Part shown: positions 22,332-31,309 of the stretch, piece by piece
Position numbering within the stretch: the first letter of the stretch is position 1
Layout: the number at the start of each line of letters is the position of its first letter
Made by a program: the position numbers and the translations under genes
Notes under the pieces: model-generated
What the model was told of the DNA's origin: nothing
What the model saw: the letters and a program-made list of their open reading frames with translations, nothing else
Database searches by the model: none
Source of the DNA: Paractinoplanes polyasparticus
GTDB taxonomy: Bacteria; Actinomycetota; Actinomycetes; Mycobacteriales; Micromonosporaceae
Length of the DNA: 64,000 bases
Direction of reading: 5' to 3'
Assembly: GCF_019710575.1 (NCBI RefSeq)
Contig: NZ_JAHWFK010000031.1
Coordinates: 248,001 to 312,000, forward strand

Positions 22332-23302
22332 CGTGGGTTTCCGCCCTGCGGGAGCGCGAGGCGTTGTTCCGGCGGGCGCCGAGCGCGCACAACACGCAGC
22401 CCTGGACCATCGACTACCGCGATGACGAGATCGTCATCGGCGCCGACCCGGAGCGGTCGCTGCCCGGCTCGGATCCGTCCGGCCGGGACCTGGCGCTCGG
22501 GCTGGGCGCGTTCGCCGAGACCTGTCTGATCGTCGCGGCCGACGCCGGTCTGCCGGTAGCCTGCGACCTCAGCGATCCGCGGCGGATCCGGCTGGTGCCG
22601 GCGGCGGAGCGCTACGACACGATCTTCCACCGCGCCGACATCGAGGCGCGCCGGGTGAACCGGGGACCGTACGAGCCCGGGCTCCTGGATCTGGTCGTCC
22701 TGGCCGGTCTGGAGCCCGGGATCGTGCACGTCCGCAGCCGCGCCCTGGCCGGCGATCTGGCCGAGGCCGACCGCTGGATGTTCGGCAGCCCGCCGGTGGC
22801 GCGCGAGCTGTGCGCCTGGCTGCGGCTGAACCCGCGCGACCCGCGTTATCACCGCGACGGGCTGACCGACCGCGCGCTCGGACTGAGCCGCCTCGAAGCG
22901 CGGGTGCTGTCGGCTGCGCTGCGCGCCTACCCCCTGACCCGGCGGCTCGGCCTGCCCGCCCTGCTCGCGGCGAGCGGGCAGAACCTTCTGCGGTACGACG
23001 GAAGTGTGCTCGTCCTGACCGGCCGGGGCGACGATCCGCGGGACGCGGGCCGGCGCCTGTTGCGGACCTGGCTCCGGCTGGCCCGCTTCGGGCTGGCCGT
23101 CCATCCGCTCAGCCAGCTGCTGGACTGCCCGGCCACCGCGGCCCGCCTGGCCGGCCGGGTGGGCGCGACGCCGCTGGCGGTCTTCCGCGTCGGCTACCCG
23201 CAGCACGAGGCGGCCCGATCGGCCCGCCTCCCGGCAGGCACGGACGTGAGGGGAGAAGCAACGGTGCAACCTCCGTCACAATTACCACATTTGGGGTATT
23301 AA
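22328..23302 (+). CDS. Nitroreductase-family (Acg-like) protein
   Basis: The protein has the nitroreductase-fold N-terminus RRAPSAHNTQPWTI, which binds FMN in relatives, and an overall length (324 aa) like the actinobacterial Acg group, in which the two halves form an internally fused dimer. LLRYDGSVLVLTGRGDDP and HPLSQLLDCPATAARL in the C-terminal half fit this group. It is the last gene of the four-gene operon (ATGA overlap). Acg proteins bind FMN, but some lack enzyme activity. Here a redox or oxidase role in the pathway is plausible. Confidence 0.78.
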   Translation: MTWVSALREREALFRRAPSAHNTQPWTIDYRDDEIVIGADPERSLPGSDPSGRDLALGLGAFAETCLIVAADAGLPVACDLSDPRRIRLVPAAERYDTIFHRADIEARRVNRGPYEPGLLDLVVLAGLEPGIVHVRSRALAGDLAEADRWMFGSPPVARELCAWLRLNPRDPRYHRDGLTDRALGLSRLEARVLSAALRAYPLTRRLGLPALLAASGQNLLRYDGSVLVLTGRGDDPRDAGRRLLRTWLRLARFGLAVHPLSQLLDCPATAARLAGRVGATPLAVFRVGYPQHEAARSARLPAGTDVRGEATVQPPSQLPHLGY

Positions 23303-23366
23303 CCGCCGCGGGTGCGCATACTTTTTGGCGACCGGATCAACCGCTCGTGAAGAGGAAGCCACAGCG

Positions 23367-24746
23367 TTGCCCCAGTCGCTCGTCGAGTCCGCGAACCCGA
23401 TCACGATCGTCGCCGCGAGCCTCCTGCTCTGCGCGGTGATCGTGGTGCTGCTGCGCCGCAAGGTCAAGCCGGTCGTCGAGTCCGTCGCCCGGGCCCTGTA
23501 CGACGAGGTGCGACCGCATCTGCCGCCCGGCCTGCGCCGCGTGGCGCGCCGCTGGTACGAGCGGACCGACCCGGCCATCGCCCGCTCCATCCTGGTGGCG
23601 GCGATCGCCGCCGGGATCGCCTGGTCCGCAGCCGAGACCCTGCAGCTGGTGGGCGCGGTCACGGCCTCGATCTCGGCGATCCTGTCGGTGCACCTGAGCT
23701 CGCACGCCTCGGTCCGGGAGGGTACGAAGCGTCTGGTCGGCACCGCCGCCGGTATCGGGTTCGCCGTGGGCGTGTGGGGCGTGTTCGGCCCGAGCCCGGT
23801 GTCGATCGCGCTGATCGCCGGGTGCGGGCTCGTCGTCGGCCGGCTGTTGCGGCTGGGCGACGGCGCCGTCACCGTGCCGGCGACCTCGCTGGGCGTCCTG
23901 GTCGCCGGCAGCGCGGTCACCGGCGCCTTCGTCTGGGAGCGGGTCTGGGCGACGGGGCTGGGCATCGTGGTCGGCATGATCCTGTCGCCGCTCGTCGGCG
24001 GGATGACGCCGCTGGAGCGGGCGCACTGCAAGCTGGCCCACCTGTCCACCGAGATCGCCCGCCTGCTCGGCGACCTCGGGACCGGTGCGGCTCGTGGGTA
24101 CGGCCGGGACCAGGCGGCGCAGTGGCTGGCGCGGTCGCGCGAGCTCGGTGAGACGCTCGGCGAGGCGGTCGACGCGGTGGAGGACCTGGACCGGCAGGCC
24201 CGCTGGTCGCTCACGACGCCGCACACCGAGGTGGCCCCGGTGCACCACACGTATCGCGTCCTCGAGCACGGCGTGCACCAGGTGAACTCGGTGGCCCGGA
24301 CGATGTTCGACGCCGCCCTGACGCCGCACAGTCCCGGCGTGCCGGATGACATCGGGCCGCTGCTGACGGCCGCTTCGGAGGCGTTCGCCGCGCACGCCCG
24401 GCTGGAAACGGATCCGGACGCCGACCCCACCCAGGACGCGGACGACCTCGAGGATCTGCTGGACGGTCTGCGCGAGACGCGACGCCGGACGCTGCACAAG
24501 ATGCGTAACCAGGTGGACGACACCGGGGTGCTGGTTCTGACCGGCTCGATCATCACCGACATCGACCGGATGGCCGGGTCGCTGGAGAAGTCGGCGCCGG
24601 CGCTCAGCATCGGCGCCCGGGAGACCGGCCCGAGCATCCCGGCGGTCTCGGAGGTCGTGCCCGTGGTCCGCAGCTTCTGGGAGAAGGCCGTGGTCACGAA
24701 GGCCGAGCCGGACCGCCGCCGGCCGCACCGGCGAACTGGGCGCTGA
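23367..24746 (+). CDS. FUSC-family (aromatic acid exporter-like) membrane protein
   Basis: Membrane helices cluster in the first half (an N-terminal anchor helix, then four or five segments such as AIARSILVAAIAAGIAWSAA and LGIVVGMILSPLVGGMTPLE), followed by a long soluble helical C-terminal half. This is the layout of FUSC/ArAE proteins, which export aromatic acids or act as membrane scaffolds. I favour TTG 23367, which has GAGGAAG upstream; TTG 23325 is also in frame. It follows the nitroreductase gene by 64 bases and could export the operon's product, though an AT-richer promoter-like stretch (23270-23330) lies between. Confidence 0.75.
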   Translation: MPQSLVESANPITIVAASLLLCAVIVVLLRRKVKPVVESVARALYDEVRPHLPPGLRRVARRWYERTDPAIARSILVAAIAAGIAWSAAETLQLVGAVTASISAILSVHLSSHASVREGTKRLVGTAAGIGFAVGVWGVFGPSPVSIALIAGCGLVVGRLLRLGDGAVTVPATSLGVLVAGSAVTGAFVWERVWATGLGIVVGMILSPLVGGMTPLERAHCKLAHLSTEIARLLGDLGTGAARGYGRDQAAQWLARSRELGETLGEAVDAVEDLDRQARWSLTTPHTEVAPVHHTYRVLEHGVHQVNSVARTMFDAALTPHSPGVPDDIGPLLTAASEAFAAHARLETDPDADPTQDADDLEDLLDGLRETRRRTLHKMRNQVDDTGVLVLTGSIITDIDRMAGSLEKSAPALSIGARETGPSIPAVSEVVPVVRSFWEKAVVTKAEPDRRRPHRRTGR

Positions 24747-24761
24747 AGTGACGGGACGCGG

Positions 24762-26381
24762 TCAGCCCGGGCGTCCTCGCGTCTCCCGGCGCAACACTGC
24801 GGAGGAATAACGAGCCGGGGTCAGAGCCCATTCGGCCGGGGCGAACCCGGCCGGCAGCCCGGGCCGGCGCCAGGTGTCCGGATGGTGGCCGTCCGGCAGC
24901 CACTCGCGGCGCCAGATGCCCAGGGCGGTGTCGAGATCGGCCATGGCCGGGCTGAGCTGGTCGGCCAGGGGCGTCCGCAGGTGCTCGGCCCACAGCTTGG
25001 CGCGCAGGTCGCGGACCAGGGGCCCGGAGGTGACGAGGGTGGACGTGATCTCGCTGTCGGTGCCGACCATCGAACGGCTGAAGAAGTTGGCCGAGCCGAT
25101 GCTGGCGAACACGTCGTCGACGAGCATGAGCTTGGTGTGGACGGTCAGGTTGTCGACTCGGTACATCACCACGTTGCGCTGGGCGGCCTTCGGTAGCCGG
25201 GCCAGCACCCGCCACCGCAGGTCGTGGGTGATCACCGGATGGACGGTGCTGTCGCCGCCGTCGGCCGGGTCCTTCCGCCCGGACCCGATCAGGATGATCT
25301 TGACGCCACGCCGGGCGGCGGCGCGCAGCCGGCCGTAGAGCTGGAACCGCGGATCGCCGCCGGGGGCCTCGTGGAAGTACTGGTCCTCGAGGTAGATGTA
25401 GCGCTCGGCGGCGCCGATCGCGGTGGTCATCGAGTGGTAGATCTCCTGGATGCCGGCCCGGACGACGTTGGCCCGGCGCAGACGGCGCAGCCCGCGGTGG
25501 CCGTAGAGACGCCACGGCCGGTAGGAGCGCACGACCTGGACCGCGGTTCCCTCCGCCGGATGCTCCGGCTGCTCGGGCACGGGCGGCAGGTCGCGCGGCG
25601 GGTCGAGCGGGTTGAGCCACGTGAGCCCGCCGCTGGGCAGGTGGAAATACTCCGGTGGCAGGTTCTTGGCGATGGGTCGCGGCGGCAGTGCGGCGGTGTT
25701 CTGCCAGCGGAACTGGAACGTCTCCCGGACCCGTCCGGCGGCCGGGCCGTGCAGGCGCGCGGCCGCGTCGTGCCAGCCCCAGCGGTGGGTGCCGAGCTTC
25801 AGGCGCTGGTGCGGCGAGTGGTCGTACCGGGTGGGGGAGAGGTCGAGACCGCCGACGTACGCGGTGAGCACGCCGTCGTGGCAGAACACCACGAGTTTCT
25901 GGTGGTTCGAGCCCAGCACCGGGCCCGACCAGTCCAGCAGCACCCGGTCCTCCAGCGGCGGCGTGGCGACGTCCCGCGTCGATGGCTTCCACGCCCGGAT
26001 CACCCGGGCGGCCAGCGTGTTGGCCCGGAACGGCCCGACCGGCAGCCACGGCACGCCGCCGGAGAACTCGGCCGCGCTGAGCACGATCCGCACGTCGGTG
26101 CCGCCCGCGGCCTTCTCGGCGAGCACATCGGTGAACGGCCGGTAGCCGGCCTCGCCCGGTGCGCGCCCGGTGAGGTCGAGCTGCGGGTCGGCCTGGTAGC
26201 CGGCGATGTAGACGGCGTCGCCGGGACCGAGCGCCTGCATCCGTCCGGCCAGCTCGGTGAAGTAGGTGACGCCGTCGATGATCGGCTCGAAGAGCGAGTT
26301 CTCGGTGAAGGTCGGGCACGCCTCGGTGGCCGGTGGCAGATAGCGGCCGATCAGGTCGGTCAACGACGGTGCGTGCGGCAT
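24762..26381 (-). CDS. Phospholipase D-family protein
   Basis: Two HKD half-sites are visible: NHQKLVVFCHDG in the first half and VHTKLMLVDDVFASIGSANF in the second, the arrangement of a full PLD enzyme that works through a phosphohistidine intermediate. The protein is about 540 aa and cytoplasmic or peripheral, with no signal peptide. I place the start at ATG 26381 (MPHAPSLTDL); the frame is open to 26417 but lacks a better start. It would hydrolyse phosphodiester bonds of phospholipids or related molecules. It is convergent with the FUSC gene, 15 bases apart. Confidence 0.85.
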   Translation of the reverse strand: MPHAPSLTDLIGRYLPPATEACPTFTENSLFEPIIDGVTYFTELAGRMQALGPGDAVYIAGYQADPQLDLTGRAPGEAGYRPFTDVLAEKAAGGTDVRIVLSAAEFSGGVPWLPVGPFRANTLAARVIRAWKPSTRDVATPPLEDRVLLDWSGPVLGSNHQKLVVFCHDGVLTAYVGGLDLSPTRYDHSPHQRLKLGTHRWGWHDAAARLHGPAAGRVRETFQFRWQNTAALPPRPIAKNLPPEYFHLPSGGLTWLNPLDPPRDLPPVPEQPEHPAEGTAVQVVRSYRPWRLYGHRGLRRLRRANVVRAGIQEIYHSMTTAIGAAERYIYLEDQYFHEAPGGDPRFQLYGRLRAAARRGVKIILIGSGRKDPADGGDSTVHPVITHDLRWRVLARLPKAAQRNVVMYRVDNLTVHTKLMLVDDVFASIGSANFFSRSMVGTDSEITSTLVTSGPLVRDLRAKLWAEHLRTPLADQLSPAMADLDTALGIWRREWLPDGHHPDTWRRPGLPAGFAPAEWALTPARYSSAVLRRETRGRPG

Positions 26382-26417
26382 GCCCGTGATTACACCCGAT
26401 GCGGGCCGTCCCGTCAC

Positions 26418-26963
26418 CTACGGGGCCAGGGCCTCGGCCGAGCACGGGGCCGGGTCGCTCAGCTCGGCGATGATGCGGGTGGCGGCGGGGACCCGCTTCG
26501 CGTACGCCTCGGGGTAGGCCGACACCTGCACGGCCTGGGCGGCTTCGGTGTAGCGCATCTCCTGCCAGCCCCGGGTGCGGAGCAGCTTGTCGTAGAACCG
26601 GTGGGTCTGGTACGCCGGGTCGGACAGTTGCCGGGGCGTTCCCCAGCCCTGGCTGGGGCGTTGCTGGAACAGGCCGATGGAGTCGCGGTCGCCGCCCTTC
26701 AGGTTGCGCAGGCTGGACTCCTGCAGCGCGGTGGCGACCGCGATCAGCCGGCCCTCGGCCGGCACCCGCCGCTCGGCGCCGATCGTGATGATGGTGCGCG
26801 CATTGGCGAGTTGCTCCTCGCTCCAGCTCGCACCGTCCGGTGTGGAGGGCGGCGCCGCAGCCGCCGGCGTGCAGTCGGCGTCGGCATGGAGCAGGGGACT
26901 GATGACAAAGCCGGCCAGCACGGCGGCGACGATCACGAACAACGCGCGCACGACGAGGAGCAC
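26418..26963 (-). CDS. Membrane-anchored lysozyme/SLT-like protein
   Basis: One N-terminal transmembrane or uncleaved signal segment (LFVIVAAVLAGFVISPLLHA) precedes a domain with ALQESSLRNLKGGDRDSIGL, in which the Glu of the QESS motif matches the catalytic Glu of soluble-lytic-transglycosylase-like folds, followed by FQQRPSQGWGTPRQL. This pattern is common in actinobacterial cell-wall proteins of about 180-200 aa. It probably acts on peptidoglycan outside the membrane. It lies upstream of the PLD gene with a 36-base gap to my chosen PLD start and may be co-transcribed. Confidence 0.7.
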   Translation of the reverse strand: MLLVVRALFVIVAAVLAGFVISPLLHADADCTPAAAAPPSTPDGASWSEEQLANARTIITIGAERRVPAEGRLIAVATALQESSLRNLKGGDRDSIGLFQQRPSQGWGTPRQLSDPAYQTHRFYDKLLRTRGWQEMRYTEAAQAVQVSAYPEAYAKRVPAATRIIAELSDPAPCSAEALAP

Positions 26964-27084
26964 CTTTCGGGGGTGGGGGTCCGGCGAAGGCTACCGGTCG
27001 GCATCGATGGATCCCCGCGGCCGCCGCCAGGTTCAGCCGGCCGGCCGGCAAGATCGGACCGGTCGGCCGGTGGCGGCGGTGCAC

Positions 27085-27109
27085 GCTTTGAGTTCGAAGC
27101 AAGTAGAAT
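27085..27109 (+). promoter_or_regulatory. MarR operator and leaderless promoter of the marR-type gene
   Basis: GCTTTGA-GT-TCGAAGC (27085-27100) is a 7-2-7 palindrome with one mismatch, immediately before TAGAAT (27104-27109), a good -10. The predicted start point is at or beside the GTG at 27116, so the message should be leaderless. The same core occurs twice before the oxidoreductase gene at 28695. Confidence 0.7.
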
Positions 27110-27115
27110 GGCCCG

Positions 27116-27622
27116 GTGAGTGATCCGACCCCTGGCCTGAACGCCGAGCAGCTCGGCGCGTACTTCGCCCTGATGGAGGTCAGCAGCCTTCTTCAGTACG
27201 CGGTCGACGAGCACCTGCGGGCCGACGGTGACCTCAGCTATGTGCAGTTCCAGATCCTGGCCCGGCTGGTGGACGCGCCCGACGGCCGCCTGCGGATGAC
27301 CGATCTGGCCGACGGTGTCGTCTACAGCCGCAGCGGGCTGACCTATCAGGCCGGGTTGCTCGACAGGCGCGGCCTGATCACCCGTGCGCCGTCGCCGGAC
27401 GACGAGCGCAGCGTCATCGTGAGCGTCACCGACGCCGGCCGGGAGCTGGTGGCCCGCGTGCTGCCGGGGCACGTCGACCGCGTACGGCAGCTGCTGTTCG
27501 AACCGATGAAGGGCCGGGACCTCCCCGTCCTCAGCGCCGTGCTGGGCCGGGTCCGCGACCACATGCGCGCCAACCCGCCCCGGTCCGCCAAGCCTCGCGC
27601 CGGGCGTGGGCGAGCCGGCTGA
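27116..27622 (+). CDS. MarR-family repressor
   Basis: This 168-residue winged-helix MarR protein has LSYVQFQILARLVDAPDGRL, then RMTDLADGVVYSRSGLTYQAG (recognition helix) and RRGLITRAPSPDDERSVIVS (wing). It likely represses itself and the zinc-independent oxidoreductase at 28695, because both promoters carry GCTTcGA-N2-TCGAAGC palindromes. MarR proteins with such targets often sense quinones, electrophiles or oxidants; the signal is not visible here. There is no ribosome-binding site upstream, in keeping with a leaderless start. Confidence 0.85.
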   Translation: MSDPTPGLNAEQLGAYFALMEVSSLLQYAVDEHLRADGDLSYVQFQILARLVDAPDGRLRMTDLADGVVYSRSGLTYQAGLLDRRGLITRAPSPDDERSVIVSVTDAGRELVARVLPGHVDRVRQLLFEPMKGRDLPVLSAVLGRVRDHMRANPPRSAKPRAGRGRAG

Positions 27623-27649
27623 CCGGTCGTACGGAAAGGGTGGAACGGC

Positions 27650-28474
27650 ATGGACCGGGCGCTGCTGGCGGATTTCCTGCGGTCTCGACGTGAGGCGCTG
27701 CAGCCGGAGGACGTCGGGCTCCCGCGCGGACCGCGACGCCGCACCGGTGGGCTGCGGCGCGAAGAGGTGGCGGCGCTGGCCGGCATGTCGGCCGACTACT
27801 ACGGCCGGATCGAGCAGCAGCGCGGCCCGATGCCGTCGGAGCAGATGCTGGGCGCGCTCGCCCGGGGGCTGCAACTGAGCCTGAGCGAGCGGGACCATCT
27901 GTTCGCCCTCGGCGGGCATTCGGCGCCGCGGCGGGCGCGGGGCGAGGAGGAAGTCAGCCCCGCCATGAGGCGTATCGCCGACCGCCTCGCGGACACGCCG
28001 GCGCTGGTGATGTCCCGGTACGGCGAGACACTGCTGCAGACGCGCCCCGCGGTGGCTCTGTTCGGCGACTACACCCGGTTCAGCGGGTTCTCGCGCTATC
28101 TGGTCTACCGGTGGTTCACCGACCCGGCGCAGCGCGAGATCTATCCCCCCGAGGACCACGACCTGCGGGGGCGGGTCTTCACCTCGGATATGCGGGCGGC
28201 GTACACGGCCGATCCTCAGGGCCGGGCCGGCGAGATCGTCGCGGCGCTGCTGGCGGTCAGCCCCGAGTTCGCCGAGGTCTGGGGGCGGCACGAGGTGGAC
28301 ATCAACCATCACCTCGACCTCAAGCGCTACCGGCATCCCGAACTGGGCGAGCTGGAGTTGTACGGCCAGCGGCTGGTGGACCCCGACCAGGGCCAGGAAC
28401 TGCTGGTCTTCTCGGCGGCGTCCGGAACCGAGAGCCACGAGAAGCTGCAGATCCTGACCGCCGCCCGCGGCTGA
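27650..28474 (+). CDS. XRE-type regulator with MmyB-like ligand-binding domain
   Basis: The protein has an N-terminal HTH_XRE domain in the MmyB form (LRREEVAALAGMSADYYGRI followed by EQQRG) and a C-terminal MmyB-like PAS-type domain (DTPALVMSRYGETLLQTRPA, FSRYLVYRWFTDPAQREIYP, then HHLDLKRYRHPELGELEL). It is 274 aa, the usual length. Members bind fatty-acid-like ligands in the C-terminal domain and usually control adjacent oxidoreductases. It sits 27 bases after the MarR gene on the same strand and 220 bases before the oxidoreductase, so it could be co-transcribed with the MarR gene. Confidence 0.87.
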   Translation: MDRALLADFLRSRREALQPEDVGLPRGPRRRTGGLRREEVAALAGMSADYYGRIEQQRGPMPSEQMLGALARGLQLSLSERDHLFALGGHSAPRRARGEEEVSPAMRRIADRLADTPALVMSRYGETLLQTRPAVALFGDYTRFSGFSRYLVYRWFTDPAQREIYPPEDHDLRGRVFTSDMRAAYTADPQGRAGEIVAALLAVSPEFAEVWGRHEVDINHHLDLKRYRHPELGELELYGQRLVDPDQGQELLVFSAASGTESHEKLQILTAARG

Positions 28475-28614
28475 CCCGGCCGGCGGCACGACCCGGACAA
28501 CTTGTCCCCGGATGAGTGCGGCCTTCAACCGGGTCCCGCCTCGCGCCACGCTGAACGGGTCGAACACCGACGCCGGCCGGCTCGGCTGTCGGCCGAGTCA
28601 CACCGACAACTATT

Positions 28615-28669
28615 GCTTCGAAATCGAAGCGTGTTACGGTCTCCATGTGCTTCGAAAACGAAGCACATG
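28615..28669 (+). promoter_or_regulatory. Tandem MarR-type operators before the oxidoreductase gene
   Basis: Two perfect palindromes are present: GCTTCGA-AA-TCGAAGC (28615-28630) and CATGTGCTTCG-AAAA-CGAAGCACATG (28644-28669). A TACGGT (about 28635-28640) lies between them as a possible -10. Both share the GCTTCGA core with the site in the MarR gene's own promoter. Confidence 0.75.
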
Positions 28670-28694
28670 ACATCAGCGGGAAGAGGGATCACCC

Positions 28695-29636
28695 ATGAAG
28701 GCAATGCGTTTCCACAAGTACGGCGACCCGGGCGTCCTGCGGTACGAGGACGTCGAGCAGCCCGTCGCCGGCCCCGGGCAGGCTCTGATCCGGGTGGCCG
28801 CGACGTCGTTCAACGGGGTCGACGGCACCATCCGCGCCGGATTCATGCAGGGCCCGATCCCGGTGACGCTGCCGCACACTCCCGGCATCGACGTCTCCGG
28901 CACGGTCGAGGCGCTGGGCGACGGCGTGACCGGGCTCCAGGTCGGCGACCGGGTCATCGGCTTCCTGCCCATGGCGGGTACGGGCGCCGCCGCCGAGTAC
29001 GTCGTGGCCCCGGCCGAGGTGCTGGCGGCAGCGCCGACGAGCATCGCGCTGACCGATGCCGCCGCTCTGCCGGTGGTCGGACTGACCGCGTGGCAGGCGC
29101 TGTTCGACCACGCGAAGCTGACCGCCGGGCAGCGCGTGCTGGTCAACGGCGCGGGCGGGGCGGTCGGCGGCTATGCCGTGCAGCTGGCCAAGCGGGCCGG
29201 CGCGTACGTGATCGCCGCGGCCGGCCCGCGCAGCGTCGACCGGGCCAAGGCGGCCGGGGCCGACGAGGTCGTCGACTACACCGACACCGATGTCATGGCC
29301 GCGACCACCTCGGTCGACGTGGTGCTCAACCTGGCGCCGATCGAGCCGGCCCGGCTGGCCGACCTGGTCAACCTCGTCCGGGCGGGCGGGGTCGTGGTGA
29401 ACACCACGGTCTGGATGCCCGCACCCTCGGACGAGCAGCGCGGCGTACGCGGCATCGACCTGTACGTGCGCAGTGACGCCGCCCAGCTGTCGCAGCTGGT
29501 GGCGCTGATCGACGCGGGCGAGCTGCGCGTCGACGTCGCCGGGCGCGTCCCGCTGGCCGACCTGCCGGCGGTCCACGCCCGGGCCGGCGCGGGCGAGCTG
29601 CACGGCAAGGTCGTCATCACCGCACCGGCCGCCTGA
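28695..29636 (+). CDS. NADP-dependent zinc-free alcohol dehydrogenase/quinone oxidoreductase
   Basis: This 313-residue medium-chain dehydrogenase/reductase has no structural zinc cysteines. The N-terminal GroES-like domain begins MKAMRFHKYGDPGVLRYEDV, and the NADP-binding loop is in LVNGAGGAVGGYAVQLAKRA. It should reduce quinones or enones with NADPH. GGAAGAGGG precedes the ATG. Two strong palindromes just upstream mark it as the probable main target of the MarR protein at 27116, in the style of electrophile or quinone detoxification switches. Confidence 0.9.
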   Translation: MKAMRFHKYGDPGVLRYEDVEQPVAGPGQALIRVAATSFNGVDGTIRAGFMQGPIPVTLPHTPGIDVSGTVEALGDGVTGLQVGDRVIGFLPMAGTGAAAEYVVAPAEVLAAAPTSIALTDAAALPVVGLTAWQALFDHAKLTAGQRVLVNGAGGAVGGYAVQLAKRAGAYVIAAAGPRSVDRAKAAGADEVVDYTDTDVMAATTSVDVVLNLAPIEPARLADLVNLVRAGGVVVNTTVWMPAPSDEQRGVRGIDLYVRSDAAQLSQLVALIDAGELRVDVAGRVPLADLPAVHARAGAGELHGKVVITAPAA

Positions 29637-29667
29637 GACCCTTCCCCCCGTACGAATTGAGGACCGC

Positions 29668-30170
29668 ATGACACTCTGGACCCCGCCGCGGTCGGTGCTC
29701 TCGAGCTCCCGCACCGCCTGGCGATGGCGCCGATGACCCGTAACCGATCGCGGGCGGACGGCGTCCCGACCGATCTCAACCGCGAGTACTACCGTCAGCG
29801 CGCGTCGACGGCTCTGATCATCACGGAGGGCACCCAGCCCTCGGCCGACGGGCAGGGCTACCTGCTGACACCGGGCCTCCACACGAACACGACACCCGCG
29901 ACCTCTACCCGGCGCTGGTCGCGACCCTGGCACCGGTCGGCCTCGCCTACCTTCACCTGGTCCACGGCGGCGACGAGGAACTGCTGCGCCGACTTCGCCG
30001 GAGCTGGCCCGGCGCGCTGCTCCTGAATCGCGTGGGCGCTCCGCTCGAGACGCGCGTGGCCGACCTCGACGCGGACCGGGCCGATGTCATCACGGTCGGC
30101 ACCGCCGCACTGGCCAATCCCGACCTGCCGGCCCGCCTCCGCGCGGGCGGTGACCACCACCGCTACGCCG
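29668..30170 (+). pseudogene. Old yellow enzyme (NADH:flavin oxidoreductase) gene, frameshifted and internally deleted
   Basis: The start (ATGACACTC) is one base out of phase with the rest. The following frame reads DPAAVGALELPHRLAMAPMT and continues through TEGTQPSADGQGYLLTPGLH, the N-terminal barrel strands of an old yellow enzyme. It then jumps, in another frame from about 29890, to DLYPALVATLAPVGLAYLHL and VITVGTAALANPDLPARLRA, the C-terminal part. About 200 residues in the middle, including the active-site region, are missing. Just after LRAGG a second short block (the GPFN...YGG part in relatives) is also absent. A functional enzyme is not possible as sequenced. Confidence 0.75.
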
Positions 30171-31288
30171 ACTACCCGGCCCTCGAGGTGGCGCTGACCG
30201 GTTCCCCGCTGCTGCGTCTGCTGATAGACGGCCCGGTCCGGATCGACCCGGACACCCGGACGGCCCGCGTGCCCGCCGGCGGGACGTGGGGCGACGTCCT
30301 CCACCGTCGGCGTCATCGGGTACTGCTCGGCGGCGGCCTCAGCTTCTACGGCCGCCGTTTCGGCCTCGCCGCGAACTCGGTGCGATCGCTGACCGTCGTG
30401 CTGGCCGACGGCGAGGTCGTCGAGACGAGCGCCACGAACCGCCCGGATCTGCTCTGGGCGCTGCGCGGTGGCGGCGGCGGGATCGGCGTCGTCGTGGCGG
30501 CCGAGATCGACCTGGTGCCCATGCACAGCGTGGTCACCGGCATGGCGGTCTGGGACCCGGCCGACGCGGCCCGGCTGGCGCCGGTCTGGCAGGAGTGGGC
30601 CCGGACCGCCCCGCCGCAGATCAGCACCAGCTTCCGCATGCTGTCCCTGCCACCGCTGCCGTCCCTCCCGCCCTACCTGGCCGGCCGGCGTGTGCTCGCC
30701 CTCGACGGCGCTGTCGTCGCCCCGTCCGCCGCGGACGTGCCCGCGGCTCAGCACATCGTGGACACCATGCTGTCGCCGCTGACAGCGCTTGCCCGGCCGG
30801 TGGCAAACACGTGGGTGCCGGCCCCACCGCAGGCACTTCCCCTGACCCACCTCGACCCGCCGCAGCCGGTGCCCTTCCAATCGGACTCCGCCCTCCTCCA
30901 CGAGATCGACGAGCCCGGCTGGGCCCGCATCCTGAACGCCGGGTCCGGACTGCTCGCCCTCGAACCGCGCCAGCTCGGCGGCGCCTTCGCCGCCCCGCCG
31001 ACCGGCGGCGGTGCGCTCGACCGCTTCACGGCGCCGCTGCTCTACTACGCGGTCGGCCTGGCCGGGGACGCCACCGTACGGGATCTGAAGGCCGTGCGGT
31101 CGGCCGTCGAGCCGTTCCTGACGGGATTCACGGCCCCCAATTTCGTCGAGCACTTCGACCAGCCCCAGCGCACCCTCGACGACCACACCCGGATCCGGGT
31201 GGAACGCATCCGCCACGGCGCCGACCCGACCGGCCTGTTCGCCGGCGACATCGACGCCATCCGCCTCCCGCATGGAAGCCCGGCGTGA
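30170..31288 (+). pseudogene. FAD-linked oxidase (BBE-like) remnant fused to the old yellow enzyme tail
   Basis: From about 30190 the frame matches a PCMH/BBE-type FAD oxidase: VRIDPDTRTARVPAGGTWGD, LGGGLSFYGRRFGLAANSVR, then RPDLLWALRGGGGGIGVVVA, and a complete BBE C-terminus (RIRHGADPTGLFAGDIDAIR). The N-terminal third of the FAD domain is missing, and so is a block between GTWGDVLH and the GGGLSFYGR segment, the part that normally includes the substrate-side loop. The frame is continuous with the preceding old yellow enzyme tail (a GTG at 30032 begins a 418-residue hybrid). The hybrid could be translated, but is unlikely to bind FAD normally. Confidence 0.7.
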
Positions 31289-31309
31289 GTTCGAGCGCCC
31301 GGATCCGGA

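Noticed and set aside
30032..31288. A novel natural fusion enzyme of old yellow enzyme and BBE domains
   Set aside because: Both halves lack essential parts of their folds, and upstream pieces of the old yellow enzyme are still present in other frames, so deletion or misassembly is the simpler reading.
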